DNA from: Gymnogyps californianus
Lineage: Eukaryota > Chordata > Aves > Accipitriformes > Cathartidae
NCBI RefSeq assembly: GCF_018139145.2
Contig: NC_059485.1
Span: forward strand, 17,359,698-17,423,697
Length of the DNA: 64,000 bases
Direction: 5' to 3'
Part shown: positions 24,501 to 40,674 of the stretch, piece by piece
How the letters are laid out: each line of letters begins with the position of its first letter
Numbering within the stretch: position 1 is the first letter of the stretch
Made by a program: the position numbers and the translations under genes
The notes under the pieces: generated by a model
What the model was told of the DNA's origin: nothing
Seen by the model: only the letters and a program-made list of their open reading frames with translations
Database searches by the model: none

Positions 24501-27500
24501 GTGGTGCGCAGGCTCTGGTTTGCAGCACGGCTCCTGCCTGGCTGCGGGTGCCTTTGCCACCAGGGAGAGGACAGAGGCCGCATCCAGCCTCTGCAGGGCT
24601 CAGCCAGGGCGTTCGTGCAGGGCTTTCCCCGTGGCAGCGGCAAAGGCTGGATGCAAACGTGATGCTGGCGGGAGGAGAAGCGGCCGCCGCGCAGAGCATC
24701 CCTGCGTGCAGCCAGCCCACCCTGCCGCCGAGGCGGGCGAGCCGTGCGCGGTGCTGCCGGCGAGGCTGAGTCACGGGGCGGCGTGCCTGCCGCGGCACGT
24801 GTGGGCCCACGGCCGTGACTCAGCCCCACGGCTGCCAGTGCTCGCCACCGGCCTCGGGGCTCCTGCTTCTCCCCGGGGCTTTGTGCCGGAGCCCCTGCGG
24901 GTGAATCAGAGCCGGCTTTGTGCCGGGCCCCGGGGGACTGTGGTCCCTGGGCGGAGGGGAGGCTTGGCTTTTCTCTCCGAGCGCTCAGCATGGCGGGGAC
25001 CTCTGCAAGGGGAGGAGGAGGAGGGGGACCGCACACAAAGGGGGTTTAAAGAGCATCTCCTGGTGCGGGTGGGAGCAAGGACCTGTCCCACCAGGGAGGA
25101 TCGCGCTGCTCTGAAGCACAAAGCGAAGGAGCTGGGGTTCGCTTTGCCCGTTTGTGCCTACGGCACGGGAAGCCAGGTTGGAAAAAGCAACCAAATGGCT
25201 CAGGCGTGGCCAGCAGGTCCCGGGCGAGGGATGGGTACGAGGCCAGGGTGCAGGGAAGGAGAGGGGAGCTCCTGCCTCGCTCCCTGCAGCTGCACCCCCT
25301 TGGACACCCCAGCCCCGGCGCTCACACCGCACCGGCAGGAGAAACAAAACAAGCATCTCCAGGGAGTGTGTTTGGAAAATACCAGGTTTTATTAGACAGG
25401 CTGATGTTCAAGCTGACAGTTTCATCCCAATGCACACGATCACGGGCATCTACGTGAGCCTGTGTCCCAGCTCCCTCCCTCCTGCGATGCTCTCGGGCGA
25501 GACGCTCACACCCCCGGTGCCGTGGGCATGGGGGCTTGGGGTTTCCTGGCAAAATGAAAAGGTCTCCCTGCTCCCCATTTCCACTCCCAGATTCCCAGAG
25601 CTCTCCTAAGAAAGCTCGGAGAGAGCTGGGCTGGGGACTGCAATCCTCTTGGGACTGACAGCTACTTAGATCCACGGGAGAGAAAGCATCTCAGTGTCGG
25701 CGTCTCCCCGAGCCAGCACGGAGCCGAGTCAGCGTGCGTCACAGGGAGCAGAAAACAGCCCCAGCTTCGGACCACCGCTGCCATCGCTTTGGAAAGAGAA
25801 CCCTAACGTACGATATCGGGGCGGGGGGAAAAGGTTTTGGCTGTCACAGAGGAGCCCGATCCAGGACACGGGCACCAGGGCTTTGCACAGGGCGTGCAGG
25901 TGCTGAAGGGAAGAGAAAGGGAGGAGAGGAGGCAAGGAGTGCTGGAGAACAAAGCAAAAGAGAAGGAAAACAGAGAAGGGATGGGGAGAACGATGGGAAC
26001 GGCCTGAGAGCAGAGCAATGGTGCCTTTGGGTTCGGGGCTGTAAGGGAGAATTGGAGCTCCTTCCTGGGATGGGGGGCCTTTCCCTGGGTACCCCAGAGC
26101 CCACGGGCTTTGGGGGGACAGGGCAGCAAGGAAAGAGATGGCGCGATACGGCGCTTGCAAATAGAAACATTTGATTGCCTTTGCTTGCCATGACAGTGAC
26201 ACGCAGTGTGACAGCAGGAACAGTGACAATATTAGCCCATTTCTGTCGGTGTTTCTATTCCATTAGCTCTTAAGAAAACCATGCAGACTAGCCCGGCGGA
26301 GGAGAGTGAGAGGCGAGGAGGAGTGGGTGAGACAGAGAGGGACGCCGATGAACAACGGGATCACGTACGAGAAGAAGGAACAGCAGCGGAGGAGAGCAGC
26401 AGCTCTGGGGAGGGTTTGAGACCTCGCAGCGCTGACTCACGAGCACATCACTTCTCTCCGGGCTGTTCTGGCTGCTGCTTTCTCTCACGCTCTGCTTGCC
26501 TTCCCTCGGACCTCTGGTCCCCTCTGTGCTGCGGGCAAAATCCCTCTGCACGAGCCATGCCCCTCCCCATGCTTGGACGTAGATTTGGGTCTCGTCTTCG
26601 TTAGTTCAAATGTAGAGTCCTACCTCAAAGCAGAGGCAAGGAGCATGGAAGTCCCTGGGGCGGCATCCCCCCAAACTCACCTGGACTTGAGGGGACCTCT
26701 TCTTCGCAGTGCCTGGCCTCAGTGCCGGGGGACGTGGAGCCTCCACAGACCTTCTGCGCTAGCCCATGTCCCTTTGGGCACGTGGAGATGAAGGGCGCTG
26801 CCCTTCACACCCTTCCCATCGCAACAGAGCCTTCCATTCCCAGCTTTCTCTTTCCCTCTTTCATTCCTTTTGCCTTTTTCTTGCCTCACCCGGCACCTCC
26901 ACGTCTTCTTGTTCCTGTCAAAGGTAAGTCCCTCTGCTCCAGAGGTTTCTTGGAGAGCAGCGCTAGCTGTGGTCATTTGGCAGGAGAAAGGAGAAGGGAT
27001 GTTCAGCAGGTCGTTGGTGGGCTCGAAGGCACTGGTCTCCATCCAGGGCAACATCTACCTCTTGGTTGGTTTGTGCTCGGCTCAGCAGCCAGCCGTGCTG
27101 GCCGTGAGGGCCAAGTGACGAGGCCACCTCTAATCCCCTGGCTTTCACTGCTGCGTTTCAAGGTCGGCTGTCCACAGGGAACCTCACCCTGCTCGGGTGC
27201 TTCCGAAGCAATACTCAGTCTCCTCCCAGGACTGAGTGCTGATGCACAGAGATGAGCCAACAAAATCATGGCTAAAATGAGGGAAGTTTGGCAAACAAGC
27301 CAGAGAAACCTGCCTGGGTTGTCCTAGGGAGAACAGATCAGCAGACGGGCAAAAGGATGCGGCTAGTGACCCCCTGCTCCTGCCTTCCTCCACAGAGCAC
27401 AAAAACCCAGGGATTTGACTGAGAAAACAGCAACACGGACTTGAACAAGGTCAAACTGCCAAACCCTTAATCCTCGGAGCCCTGATGATCCGCAGGCTTG

Positions 27501-28178
27501 ACTTGCCAGCATGGGTTTTTGAGGTCGATGGCACACGCAGGCACGAAGTGCCCTGTCCCTGTGCTGGCCCAGGGGGAGGAAAACCTGGCCACGGCTCCTT
27601 GCGGGACTGTGTGATTTGGGGTGCTGGCCCTCCTTCTCCAGCACAGCTCAGCTCCTTTCCAGCCCACTGCTTCCTCAGACGTGGACTTGCAAATCCCATC
27701 ATGGCTACCTGTCTGAAGCTACACATGCCCCTGCAAAAGCCCCTTCTTAAGGCGAACACCTGGGTGAAGGCTGCAGAAGTTCAACTCGGCTGTTATGCGA
27801 AAGGAGAACTCACCGGGTGATCTAAAAGTCTCGGAAAGAAAAACAAGATCAATATTTGCAGAGATTTGTAGGATGTTTGTGCCTGAAAACAACAGCTGGG
27901 ACCTGGCCTCTCTTTCCTTGCCCAGCGCTTTGGCCCGGGGCTCCCGGTGATGCCCCGGGTTAGTGTGTCACCGCGCTCCCCTGTGCTCTCACGCCGTGCC
28001 CTCGTTCTCGCTCCCTGCCAGCTTCGGAGATGCAGAGGTTGAAATTCCTGTTCACGCACTCTTGGCACCAGTGAAAAAGCAGCTACAGTTCTAGCTCACC
28101 GTGCATTGCTCATACTTACAGCTTAAACATTGCCTTCTACTTGAAAGAACAAAGATAAAATGTCAGGAATTCACAGTT
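24501..28178. other. Intergenic DNA downstream of SRL, no gene seen
   Basis: GC-rich and purine-rich stretches without recognisable exons. Part of it could be a long 3' untranslated region of SRL if the poly(A) signal at 28179-28184 is not the main one. No tRNA or other RNA gene was seen. Confidence 0.5.
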
Positions 28179-28184
28179 TTTATT
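28179..28184 (-). terminator. SRL: Poly(A) signal of SRL
   Basis: AATAAA on the minus strand, about 185 nt after the sarcalumenin stop codon. It is the first canonical hexamer I see downstream of the gene, so a short 3' UTR ending near 28160 is plausible; a longer alternative is possible. Confidence 0.55.
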
Positions 28185-28367
28185 CTCTTTCTTATGCCCA
28201 CCCATCTTCCCCTGCCATCGATGTCAATGACCCAAAGTCCTCATCGTACAGGCATCGCCTTTGCCAGTGCGGCACTCAAAGGGTTAACAAACCACGGCTT
28301 CTTGGACAGATAAGACATAAGCTCATTCACTGGTAGGAACACGTGGATGGTTATATTACAGAACACC

Positions 28368-31252
<2,885 letters not shown>

Positions 31253-32879
31253 TCACCATGCTCTGCGGGAGGCCCCACCTCACTTGTCTGACATTCTCTG
31301 AGGTTTGGCCCTTCTTAGACTACGGGAGGACTTGAAGGTCTTTGAAATCTTGTCTCGGTTTGGTTCTGGTTTAGCTGGAGTGAGTTTGGGGCTGGCTGTG
31401 GGGGGGAGTGTTGTTTGAAGGCAGCCACCGCGAAGCACGGGACATGCGAAGGAGGTGGCCATGCTGCAACCAGGCGAATGCCTCGTGCAAAGGGAGCTGG
31501 GGTGGTTTAAGGAGCAACGCTACGGCGCGGTGCTTGATAAGCGCGGTCTGAGCCTTGTGCCAGCTGCCTGCAAGCCTTTCCACCATACCCTCGCAGGGAT
31601 CTGCCCCCGGGTCGTGGCTCCCAGCCCTCCGGTCGAGCAGAAGGTCCTTGCCTACATGTGGGCTGGGTGCGAGGCTCCAGCCCGGTGCGGGGAGGGCAGG
31701 CTGGGCAAACGGCCCCACTTTGGGTGTGGGGAAAGGCAGAAGGAGAACTAACTACAGTCCCCATCCGCGCTCTTTGAGTCCCGCAGTTTGCTAAGGGGCT
31801 CAAGGAGGCTGGTGATGGGCCCGTAAGGACCTGTCCCCGTGCCATACAATCGGTCCGGGGGCAAGGAGGTCCCTGAACACACGCAGCCACTGCCCTCAGG
31901 AGCAAATCCCTGCTCGAGCGGGACTCGTGCAATCAGCCTGTGCCCACACCGCTCGACCTCCCCAGCCCCCAGGCCACTGGGCAGGCAGCCGGCAGAGCCA
32001 GAAGAGCCCCTGGCCCTTGTCAGCCCCCAAGCCGTGCCCAGGACGGCCAGGAGCCTGCTAGTCAGCTGGAGCCCAAGTCAGGCCAGAAATGGAAGTAAAA
32101 ACTGGATGAGTGAGTTCCCGTTGGGGGGAACCTTCCCCATCCCCATCCTGCGCTCAGGGCGGGAGAGGGTCGGTCCCACTGCTGCCAGCTGGAGCCCAGC
32201 CAGGGGAGGGGCTGGATGCCACTGGAGGAGCTGGGAGCTGCTGTCTCTCAGCCAGAGCTGAGCTTTTCCCCATGGCACAGGGCGAGGAGATGCCCTTGGG
32301 GGACCCGCGCTGCCCTCGGCACCCTCTCTTCAGCCCCACGCCTAAGGCAGAGCTATTTTCCCTGCGACGGCTGAGAGACCCCGCTGCTCTGTGCCTGTCA
32401 CCCATGCAGGAGCAAGCAGCTTTCCAGCAAGCCAGGGATCCACCTCCAAGGTGAAGGGAGCCGCAAAGCCCACGTGGTGCTGAGCTCCCTCTCCCGAGGG
32501 TGCCGGAGGGCACCCATCCGACCATGGGTGCAGGAGTTGGGCAGAGCGTGCCAGCCTCCTCCTGCCTGCATCTGCCCATTGCAGGGCCACCATGTCACCG
32601 CTGGGGAAGGGAACGGGCTGGGGACATCTCTCCATGGGGCACGGCTGCGTCCATGCAGCTCAACCCTCCTCCCCAAAGCAGGGCAGCCACAGCCGAACCA
32701 GGGGGATGGCCCTGCCCGCTGCCGGCTCCCTGCCTGCGAGCCGTGGGGATCCAACATCGTCTTCTCACACGGGACAAAAACAAATGTTGAAACCTCAGAC
32801 TTTCGTTATTAATCACTCCTCTGTGCCACTCTATCGCTGCTGCTCTGTTCGCTTGCCGGCTTTAATTGGGTTTCGGATG

Positions 32880-32899
32880 ATTATTATTATTATTATTAT
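32880..32899. repeat. ATT trinucleotide microsatellite
   Basis: About six to seven ATT/TTA units. Confidence 0.9.
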
Positions 32900-33460
32900 C
32901 CCCTGTGATGTTGTGCCAGAGGTTTGAGGCGGGTCCCCGCGTGCTCTTTCGTAACACGTTCCTGGCCAGGCGTGGCTGTGTGAACGCAGGCAGCCCGCGC
33001 GCCCCGGCTCCGCTTCACGTCCCCACCTCTGCCCCGCTGTGCCAAGGCGGGCAGCCATGCAGGCAGCCCCCCTGTCGGGTCACCGACGGCTCGTCAAGCC
33101 CATCTCTACCCCTTGCTTTGGGAGCGGGGTGCTGGGAGCCCATGGGCTTTGTGGGCAGCGCCAGGCACTGGATCCTTGCAGCTCTCTGGGTAGCGCAGCA
33201 GCTCCGAGGATGTGAGGCACCCACGCATGGGTCCTCCTTGCTGCTGCCCAGGGTCTGGGAGAGCAGAGAGCATCAGTCCCTGCTACATCCCCCCTGCTAT
33301 GTCTGTCGGCACTGATTTGGGTCACCTTGATGGTCTGGCCAGGGGAAAGGAGCCAGTCCTTGCTGGCTGCAGGGCAGGGATGGTGGCAGCTCCATCACGG
33401 CAGCTCTCTCCAGCCACCCTGTGGCTGCTCGCTCCCAGCCCAGCCTGCCTTACTCCCAGC

Positions 33461-33508
33461 TCAAGCTCACCCTGGCTCAAGCTCACCCTGGCTCAAGCTC
33501 ATCCCAGC
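33461..33508. repeat. Three-copy 16-bp tandem repeat
   Basis: Units TCAAGCTCACCCTGGC at 33461-33476 and 33477-33492, with a diverged third copy at 33493-33508. Confidence 0.85.
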
Positions 33509-34854
33509 TCGAGCCAGGCACGTCCTGGTGGCATTCGCAGAAGCAGTCGCACGCTGGTGCGTGATCAGGCCCTGCCTGCGAGCAGGGGGGTCCTCAAACC
33601 TTGCACCCCTTCATCTGTGGTCGTGCTTAAAACACAGCGGCTTAAAACACAGCTTCTCTAAGCTGCCAGGTTTGCAGGGTAAAGAGCACGGTGCGATCCT
33701 GCAAAGCGCCTGGCAAACAAGGCCAGGAAGGTCATGGCTCCTTCCACAGAGCCTGCATTTGTCTTGGACTGTTCAGCTCTGGGGGTAGGAGCAATTTGTT
33801 CAAATAGTTTTTTTTCCTAGAGCAGTGGCTTTCTGGGAGGTTTTACCATGTTGCTTGCAACGCCAGGCTGCCCTTGGGTGGGAGCACTGCTGCTCTGGGG
33901 CTGGGATTAACCCTGGGCCGGGTCTTCTCCCTCTTTGTCCTCAAGCCCAGCAGAAGTGCCTGGTGTTGGCTCACCCCCCGTTGCACAAGTCTGTCCCGAG
34001 GATGCTAGGCAAAGTGGAGGACGCGGCAAAACCTCCTTCCTCTCCTGGTTCAGACTGAGCCACGGGCACGAAGGTCTCACTCTGTCCTCAAACCGCCCAG
34101 GAAGGCTAAAACACCTGGGGAGACTCTCCCAGCGTCGCCCACGCTGCCACCCCATCCCTGTACCACAAACACCGCCGGCCGCTCTGTCTATGGTATGGAC
34201 GCACTGCCCGGCAGCCCTTGGAGGGCTGGCCAGCTTGCTCCCGAAGCTTCAAAAGCCACGAGTATCCACACGGCACGTGTGCCCGCGGACGGAGGGACAA
34301 GCCACACGTGGCTGCAGATTGCCTGCGCCTGCCTCCGTGCCGTGCTCCCCGTGTGCATACGCCCACACAAGCAGCACGCGTGTGTGCGCCTGCAGCTAGA
34401 GATGCAGATAAGACAGCTATCGAAATATGCTATATATATCTACAACCCTCTCCGCTACTGGCACGCTGGCACGACAGGGAGCCAGAGGCCCTCCAGGCGC
34501 TGGCAGGGCTCTGCCGCGTCCGGGGCCAGGGTGCAGAGGAGCCCGTTTCGGCAGGATCCGGCAGTGGGGGCCGTGGGGTAGGACACGAGGGGCAGAAGAT
34601 AGGATTTCCCCGCCTCATAACGCAGCAGGGACATTGTCCCCGTGGCCCAGCAACTGACCCAGGGGAAGGGCTGGGTGTTGGCTGGCGTTTCTTGGCCCGT
34701 CTCCCATCTCCTGCTTCTCTGGGGGGGACCTGGCAGCACACCCCCGAGCAGGATAGGCAGGGAGAGGAGCCAGCTCTGGCTCCCGAGGGGGCTGAGGCCG
34801 CCGCGCAGGGGCCAGCCTGTGTTACTGGGACAGCTGCTGCGGGCTCATCGGCTT

Positions 34855-35354
34855 NNNNNNNNNNNNNNNNNNNNNNNNNNNNNNNNNNNNNNNNNNNNNN
34901 NNNNNNNNNNNNNNNNNNNNNNNNNNNNNNNNNNNNNNNNNNNNNNNNNNNNNNNNNNNNNNNNNNNNNNNNNNNNNNNNNNNNNNNNNNNNNNNNNNNN
35001 NNNNNNNNNNNNNNNNNNNNNNNNNNNNNNNNNNNNNNNNNNNNNNNNNNNNNNNNNNNNNNNNNNNNNNNNNNNNNNNNNNNNNNNNNNNNNNNNNNNN
35101 NNNNNNNNNNNNNNNNNNNNNNNNNNNNNNNNNNNNNNNNNNNNNNNNNNNNNNNNNNNNNNNNNNNNNNNNNNNNNNNNNNNNNNNNNNNNNNNNNNNN
35201 NNNNNNNNNNNNNNNNNNNNNNNNNNNNNNNNNNNNNNNNNNNNNNNNNNNNNNNNNNNNNNNNNNNNNNNNNNNNNNNNNNNNNNNNNNNNNNNNNNNN
35301 NNNNNNNNNNNNNNNNNNNNNNNNNNNNNNNNNNNNNNNNNNNNNNNNNNNNNN
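34855..35354. other. Assembly gap of 500 N
   Basis: Exactly 500 undetermined bases, a round length typical of a placeholder gap. It lies between the SRL exons and the truncated CORO7 gene, where several genes are expected, so its true size may be much larger. Confidence 0.99.
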
Positions 35355-38300
35355 TGAGCCCCCGTGCTCCCCACACCGCCCTAACCCCTGCAGCCCTGCT
35401 CCGCCTCTCCCCTGGGCTCCCTGTGGGGCCGGGACCCCCCAGCCCGTGCCACCGCCTCGTCCTGCCCACCGTCCCCAGCCCGGTCTCCCCACTGGTCCCC
35501 GGTGCCGCTCTGTCGAGGACGGGAGGGGAAGAGTTACAGTGGGGCCGGCAGCGGCTGCTTGCCGGCTCCCATGTGGCCCCCAGATGGGTCCTGCGGTTCC
35601 CGGCGTCCCAGCGGGAGCCGGCAGCCAGCGCTCGCCCCACGGCGCAGCCAGCGCTCGCAGCCCCCTCGCTCTCGTTTGCAAAGCACCAGTAAAAGACTGC
35701 TAACGATTTCAGAGCTGGCACGGAAAAGCAGAGGGCTCTGCCAGAGCTAAACCCGGCACGGTGCTTCTGGCACCTCTGCGCAGGGCAGGGGGCACCCGGC
35801 ATGGGGGCAGGAGGGATGGGGTGGGCACAGGAGGGTGCCCACGCGTCCACAGCCCCAGGCTGGCACGCACACGCTGACCCCCAGTGCCGGAGGAGCCGTG
35901 TCCCGTGAGCTGCATCCCCCTCGGTGCGAGCACCATGCACCACCGGCTGTGACCGCACTGTGACCGCCAGCAAGGCTCTGCCACCGTGGCAGGCCGGCGA
36001 GGGTGCACAGAGGTGCCATCTCTCCCACTCCCCTGCCAGAGAAGCCCCGCCAGGAGCAGCCTCCTCCAGTCCCGGCCACCGGCCCCAGAGGGATGCCCAC
36101 TCTCTGGAGAAACCCGCAGCCGGGGCGGGAGAAGGCGCGCGGTGCCAAGCTCATCCTCCCCCTGGCTCCGGCACGCGACCCTCCTTGCCAGCACAAACAT
36201 GGCGCTCGCCAGCCAGCGCGGCTCACTTGGAAGAGGCAACGCTGGCCAAGCCGAGCCCGGCGCTCCCAGCCGTGGGGGCAGGACGTGGGACAGGAGGGGC
36301 CCGTCCCCCACCTCCAACACGCTGGCACCAGCTCCCGGGGAAGGGAAGGGCCTGGAGAAGGGAACGCGTCCAAAGATCGGTGCCGAGAGGGATGGAAACC
36401 CCGGGAGCCGGGGCCAGCCCGCTCGTCGGCCAGGAGAGCACTTCTGCACCTGAGCCATGCGGCTGTGGCAGCCAAAACTCAACAGCTGGAGATTCGATAG
36501 CCGACCGCGCCGGCTCCGCTGGCTCCCGCGCCCCGCTGGTCCCCATCCAGCACGGCACCCGAGAGACGGCGGTGGGTGACAGCCCCCCGGGGCGGGTGGC
36601 ATGACTGGCAGAGGGCAGGGCGATGCCGCTGCCTCTCCCAGCCCACGTTGTGCCGGCTGCGGCGCGGGGCCATGTTTTCTCCATTAGTTCCATCCCGGCT
36701 GAGCAGTACGTATGGCAGCAAGTATGCGGGGAGGCCGGGGTCGAGGCGCTCCGCTTTCGGTGGTGGCTCAGACACTCGGCTGTGCAGATGTTGCCAGAGG
36801 TGAGCGTGCAGGGCTGGAGGGCAGTCAGTCCCAAGGGGGGTCCCTGGAGTCCCTGCGTCCTCTCCCCTGGTGCTGAGGCTTTTGGCAGGGACGGGGCAGT
36901 GTGACCTGGCACCGACGGTGGACACCAGTGTGGTTCGGTCAGCAGGGAGCCCTGGGGCTGCTGCGGGTCCCTGGGGCTGGCAGAGCTGGGCAGAAACCCT
37001 GGCACCCGGCCCGGGGTGATGCTGGGAACCCCCCCTGCGTCCCTGGAGCAGGGGACCAGCCGCAGCCCAAGAGACGGGCATTCCTCCCGAGCTGCTCGTC
37101 CCCCCGGCAGGCTGAGAGGAGCCCACCAGCTCCGGGCTGGCACGTGGGGAGCCGAGGAGGCCTCCCAGCTCCCTGGCCACGCCAGCGCCAAGGCAGCCCA
37201 GCCTCCTCCAGCCCATTGTGTGGGTCCAGCCCAGCTGGTTTTAGGCAGCCCAGGCTGGGGGGAGCTTGTGCTCCCTCCTCAGAGCCGGATCGGCTGCATG
37301 GGGAGGGCTTCCCGGCACCGTCCCTCTCCCTATCTCAATCCATCCCTCCCAGCACGGGCTGGGGTACGGCGCCGGTACCCACGGGGGTCCCCAGCCCTGT
37401 TCCCTGTGCAGCCCTGGAGCACTCCGATGCGGGGGGCTGCGGGGGGGCCAGCGCCGGGGAGCAGGGCCGGCGTGTCGGATGCAGCTGTTGGCAGCGATGC
37501 CGCGGCGGGGCCGGGTGAGCTGGTAACAGCTGCCCGCAGAAAGCGACCGCCTTCGGCTCCTTGGCTGCCTGGGAGAGCCTCACACAAAGCAAACGCTGCT
37601 CCGGTGCCGGGGCGATCCCTGGGGTGATCCCTGCCTCCGCGGGAGCAGTTACCCTCAGCTGGGATGCAGGGCAGGGAGAGCCGGAGATGGGGAGCCCAGG
37701 GCTGGATAGGTGGAAGGTAGGTGGGGGGGTCACTGCTCTGTGCTTGGCAGGGACCCTGTGGCTGGCAGGGACCAGGACAGCTCAGCCCTGCCTGTGGCTA
37801 GCAGACCATAAGCATGGCTAGCAGACCGCAGGCATCTGACCCCAGTGGGAAGCAATCCCAGCAGAGGGACCTGCGTGGGCGCAGGAGGCACCAGAGCCAG
37901 GCTGAGCCATCCCTTTGCCAGCGGGTGCCAGGGCAGGAGGGGGCCCCCCAGCCCGAGGCGCTGCGGTGGGCTCCGGGGACAGACACCTCCTCCCCGTACC
38001 GAACGGATGGCTCCATGCACATGGGGGAAGCCATCGCTCCCTCCAAACCCCACGAGGCTGCAGGAGGAACGGCTTCCTGGGGAGCCGAGGGGGTTAACCA
38101 CGGCGCTGCATCCTTCTCCTGCCACAAGAATGTGAGTGATCTCCCTCTGTTGCCAAATCCAGGTTATTCCAGAGATGGCCAGGAGAGCAGAGCAGCCTCT
38201 CCCAGGCCAGCCCCGCTCCTGGGCTCTGCCCAGAGCTTGGGGAGACCAGGAGCTGCCACCCGCCCCCGAGGGGAGCACAGGGATCCCAGCCACTGCACAT

Positions 38301-39113
38301 GGCGGCAGCGATGCTCCGGTAGCCGTCACGCTGCCAGCGCTGGCCCCTGCCCGCTGCCGGGTGTGGGGTGTCTGTGTCGTGGTGGGGATGGATCGGGGTG
38401 AGCCCCCTTCCTGCCCACACCCCATCCCTGATCCCACCGGCCAGGGCAGCATCGCCATGGTGCCCCCGCGCCCCAGGGGAGCTGGGCACCGTCAGCGCCG
38501 TGCAGGCTCTGCCTCTCCCACCCCACTGCCAGCACAGCCCCCCGCCTCCGTCCAGCCCCTGCCCGGGAGGATGCTGCCGGCCCAGCAAGGGGAGGAAGGC
38601 GAGCTGGCTCCCACTGGGACAGCCCCTACGGCTGCGGAGGCTCCCACCTTGGCATGGATGCCCAGGCACAGGGCCGGGACGGGAGCAGGACCTCCCTCCC
38701 CGGGCAGGCGAGGGGGGACCCGCTGGGCATGTGGGCTGGGCAGACTGCAGCACCCATCAGCACCCATCCTTCCTCTCCCGCATCTCATCTCTTCTTGCAG
38801 CCACCGGCCCCGCAAGCCTTGCTATGAGGCTGTTATCAAATCCCCAAAACACCTTTGCCCTCTTGAGTATGAGCCTGCCAGGAGCCCCAGGTTGGGCAGC
38901 AAACTGGGGGGCTCCCGAAATGCCGTGCCAGAGCCCCAGCCCCAGGTAAGCGAGGCGCCAACCCGCACCCTCGTGCCTGCACCCTGCCGAGCCGGCGAGG
39001 CCGTCCCCAGCGGGAGGGAGGACGCACGTCCCCCTGCGTGCCCGCATCCCTCGCGATGCCGCTGGCTCATCCCGAAGCTTCCTCGACTTCCCCATGTCTG
39101 CCATACCAAGCAG

Positions 39114-39232
39114 CATTCCTGGGAAGGACGGCCGAGGGGGAAGCAGAGCAGAGGAAATATAAACAGTCCCGTGCAGCTACGCTGGGGAACAGAAGCATGA
39201 GAGCGCCGAGCGTGCGGTGCTATAAATAGGCA
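39114..39232 (+). promoter_or_regulatory. Orphan TATA motif with upstream MCAT-like motif
   Basis: A canonical TATAAATAGG at 39221-39230 stands out in GC-rich DNA, and CATTCCT (TEAD/MCAT core) lies at 39114-39120. Read on the plus strand this could be the core promoter of an unidentified transcript starting near 39250. No coding exon is recognised downstream, so function is unproven. Confidence 0.25.
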
Positions 39233-40636
39233 GCCCAGAGCCAGGCCAACTTTTTCAAAGCTTCCCACGGTCTCCTTGGGAATGTGGGATGCTGCGGACC
39301 TTCCCCCAGCCCGGAGGAAGCCGCTGCCGAGGCTGGGAGTCAGGTACCCCCGGGGTGACCCCGGCGTGGGATACCGCGCCGATGGGGTTGGGGGGGAGGA
39401 AGGCTAAAAGTCTCTCTATGTCCTGATGCGCCTTCCCCCCGGCGAGCGGTCCCCAACCGGCCCTGGGCTGACAGCCGGGTCCTGGGCAGAGGTGACACGT
39501 TGGGGTCCGTGGGGTCCTGGCTGTGGGCACGGCTGGGTCACCCCAGCCTGGATCTCCACCTCACCACAGCATCCCCCTGCCACCGTGGCCACGCTGCCCA
39601 CGGAAACCCTCGCCCTGCCGTACTCTCCCACCGTGGCGGGGGCTGATGTGGCCCATAGGATGGTGGCCACAGTTTGGGAGAGGGGTTGGAGTCCCTCTCC
39701 CACCCCTGGGGCCACGGGCAGGGGTGAGGCACCCCCGGCCTCGGGGGGACAGCACAGTTCTGCCCCGCACTGGGTGCACTTGGAGGGCTGCGAGCCCCGG
39801 GTGCTCCCAGGCACCGAGCTCTGCCCCCGGCATGGCCCACGAGGTGGGGGGACAAACCCACGGTGGGGACAAACCCACGGGGACACCCTCCCAGCTGTCC
39901 CCAGGCGCCCTCAACCCGGGTCCCGCTCATTAAAACAGAGCTCATTAAAACGTGAGCAGGAGCGTGTGCTCACCCGGCGCGCGTGGCTGTTCCCTCGCCC
40001 CCGGTCCTGCCGAAACGCCGGCGGGGGAAGTTTCTCGTGAGAACGAAGCCGGCTCATCTCCATCCCACACTGGCCGTGCTCGGCGGCGGCCCCGCAGCCC
40101 GGCACCGGCGGCGCCCGCCTCGGCCCCGTAATGGGAGCCAGGTGCCGGCCAGATGCAACGCAGCCCCTCGCGCGAGCGTGCGGGGGCGGGATGCGGCCCA
40201 TCGGCTCCGCACATCGCCAGCCCGGAGCGATGCTGTGTCCGGTGGACGCGGCTCTGCTGCACCAAACCGGGGCACCGGCTCACGTGCGGCCCCGCTGCCC
40301 ACACGGTGTGTGACGGTCCCCCCCATGGAGCAGCTTTCTGCCCCCGCCAGCCACCTCCCTTCTTTTCAGCAGCATCGCCAAGTGTTTTTGATTGCACGCC
40401 CCTGTCAGTAAATATTTTTGAGGAGGCACCCCCAGCAGATGTATATAGATTGATATATAAATGATATGCAGGTACAGCTGAAGGTCTAATATTTTCTCCC
40501 TGCACCCCCATGGATTGCTGTGTGCGCCCCGCTTTGGAGAGCACTTTTTTAGAGGACAGGCAAGACCCCGGCCCGCTGTGCAGGCAGGGCGCTGCGTGCC
40601 CATCTTGCCCCCACCAGCCCCGGGGAGAGGAACCCT

Positions 40637-40674
40637 GGGGACCCAGCCCGGGGACCCAGCCCGGGGACCCAGGG
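40637..40674. repeat. Three-copy 13-bp tandem repeat
   Basis: Unit GGGGACCCAGCCC at 40637, 40650 and 40663; the last copy is incomplete. Confidence 0.85.

Noticed and set aside
23503..25036. Overlapping 435- and 342-codon frames on the minus strand with repeats such as GGGQGV and EEGRG
   Set aside because: Frames stay open only because the 108-bp minisatellite has a period divisible by three. No supporting exon structure or known family.
38801..38945. Exon-like frame with acceptor CTTCTTGCAG and donor GTAAGC, plus strand
   Set aside because: Splice-like ends occur by chance in GC-rich DNA. The peptide (EAVIKSPKHL region) matches nothing I know and has no partner exons.
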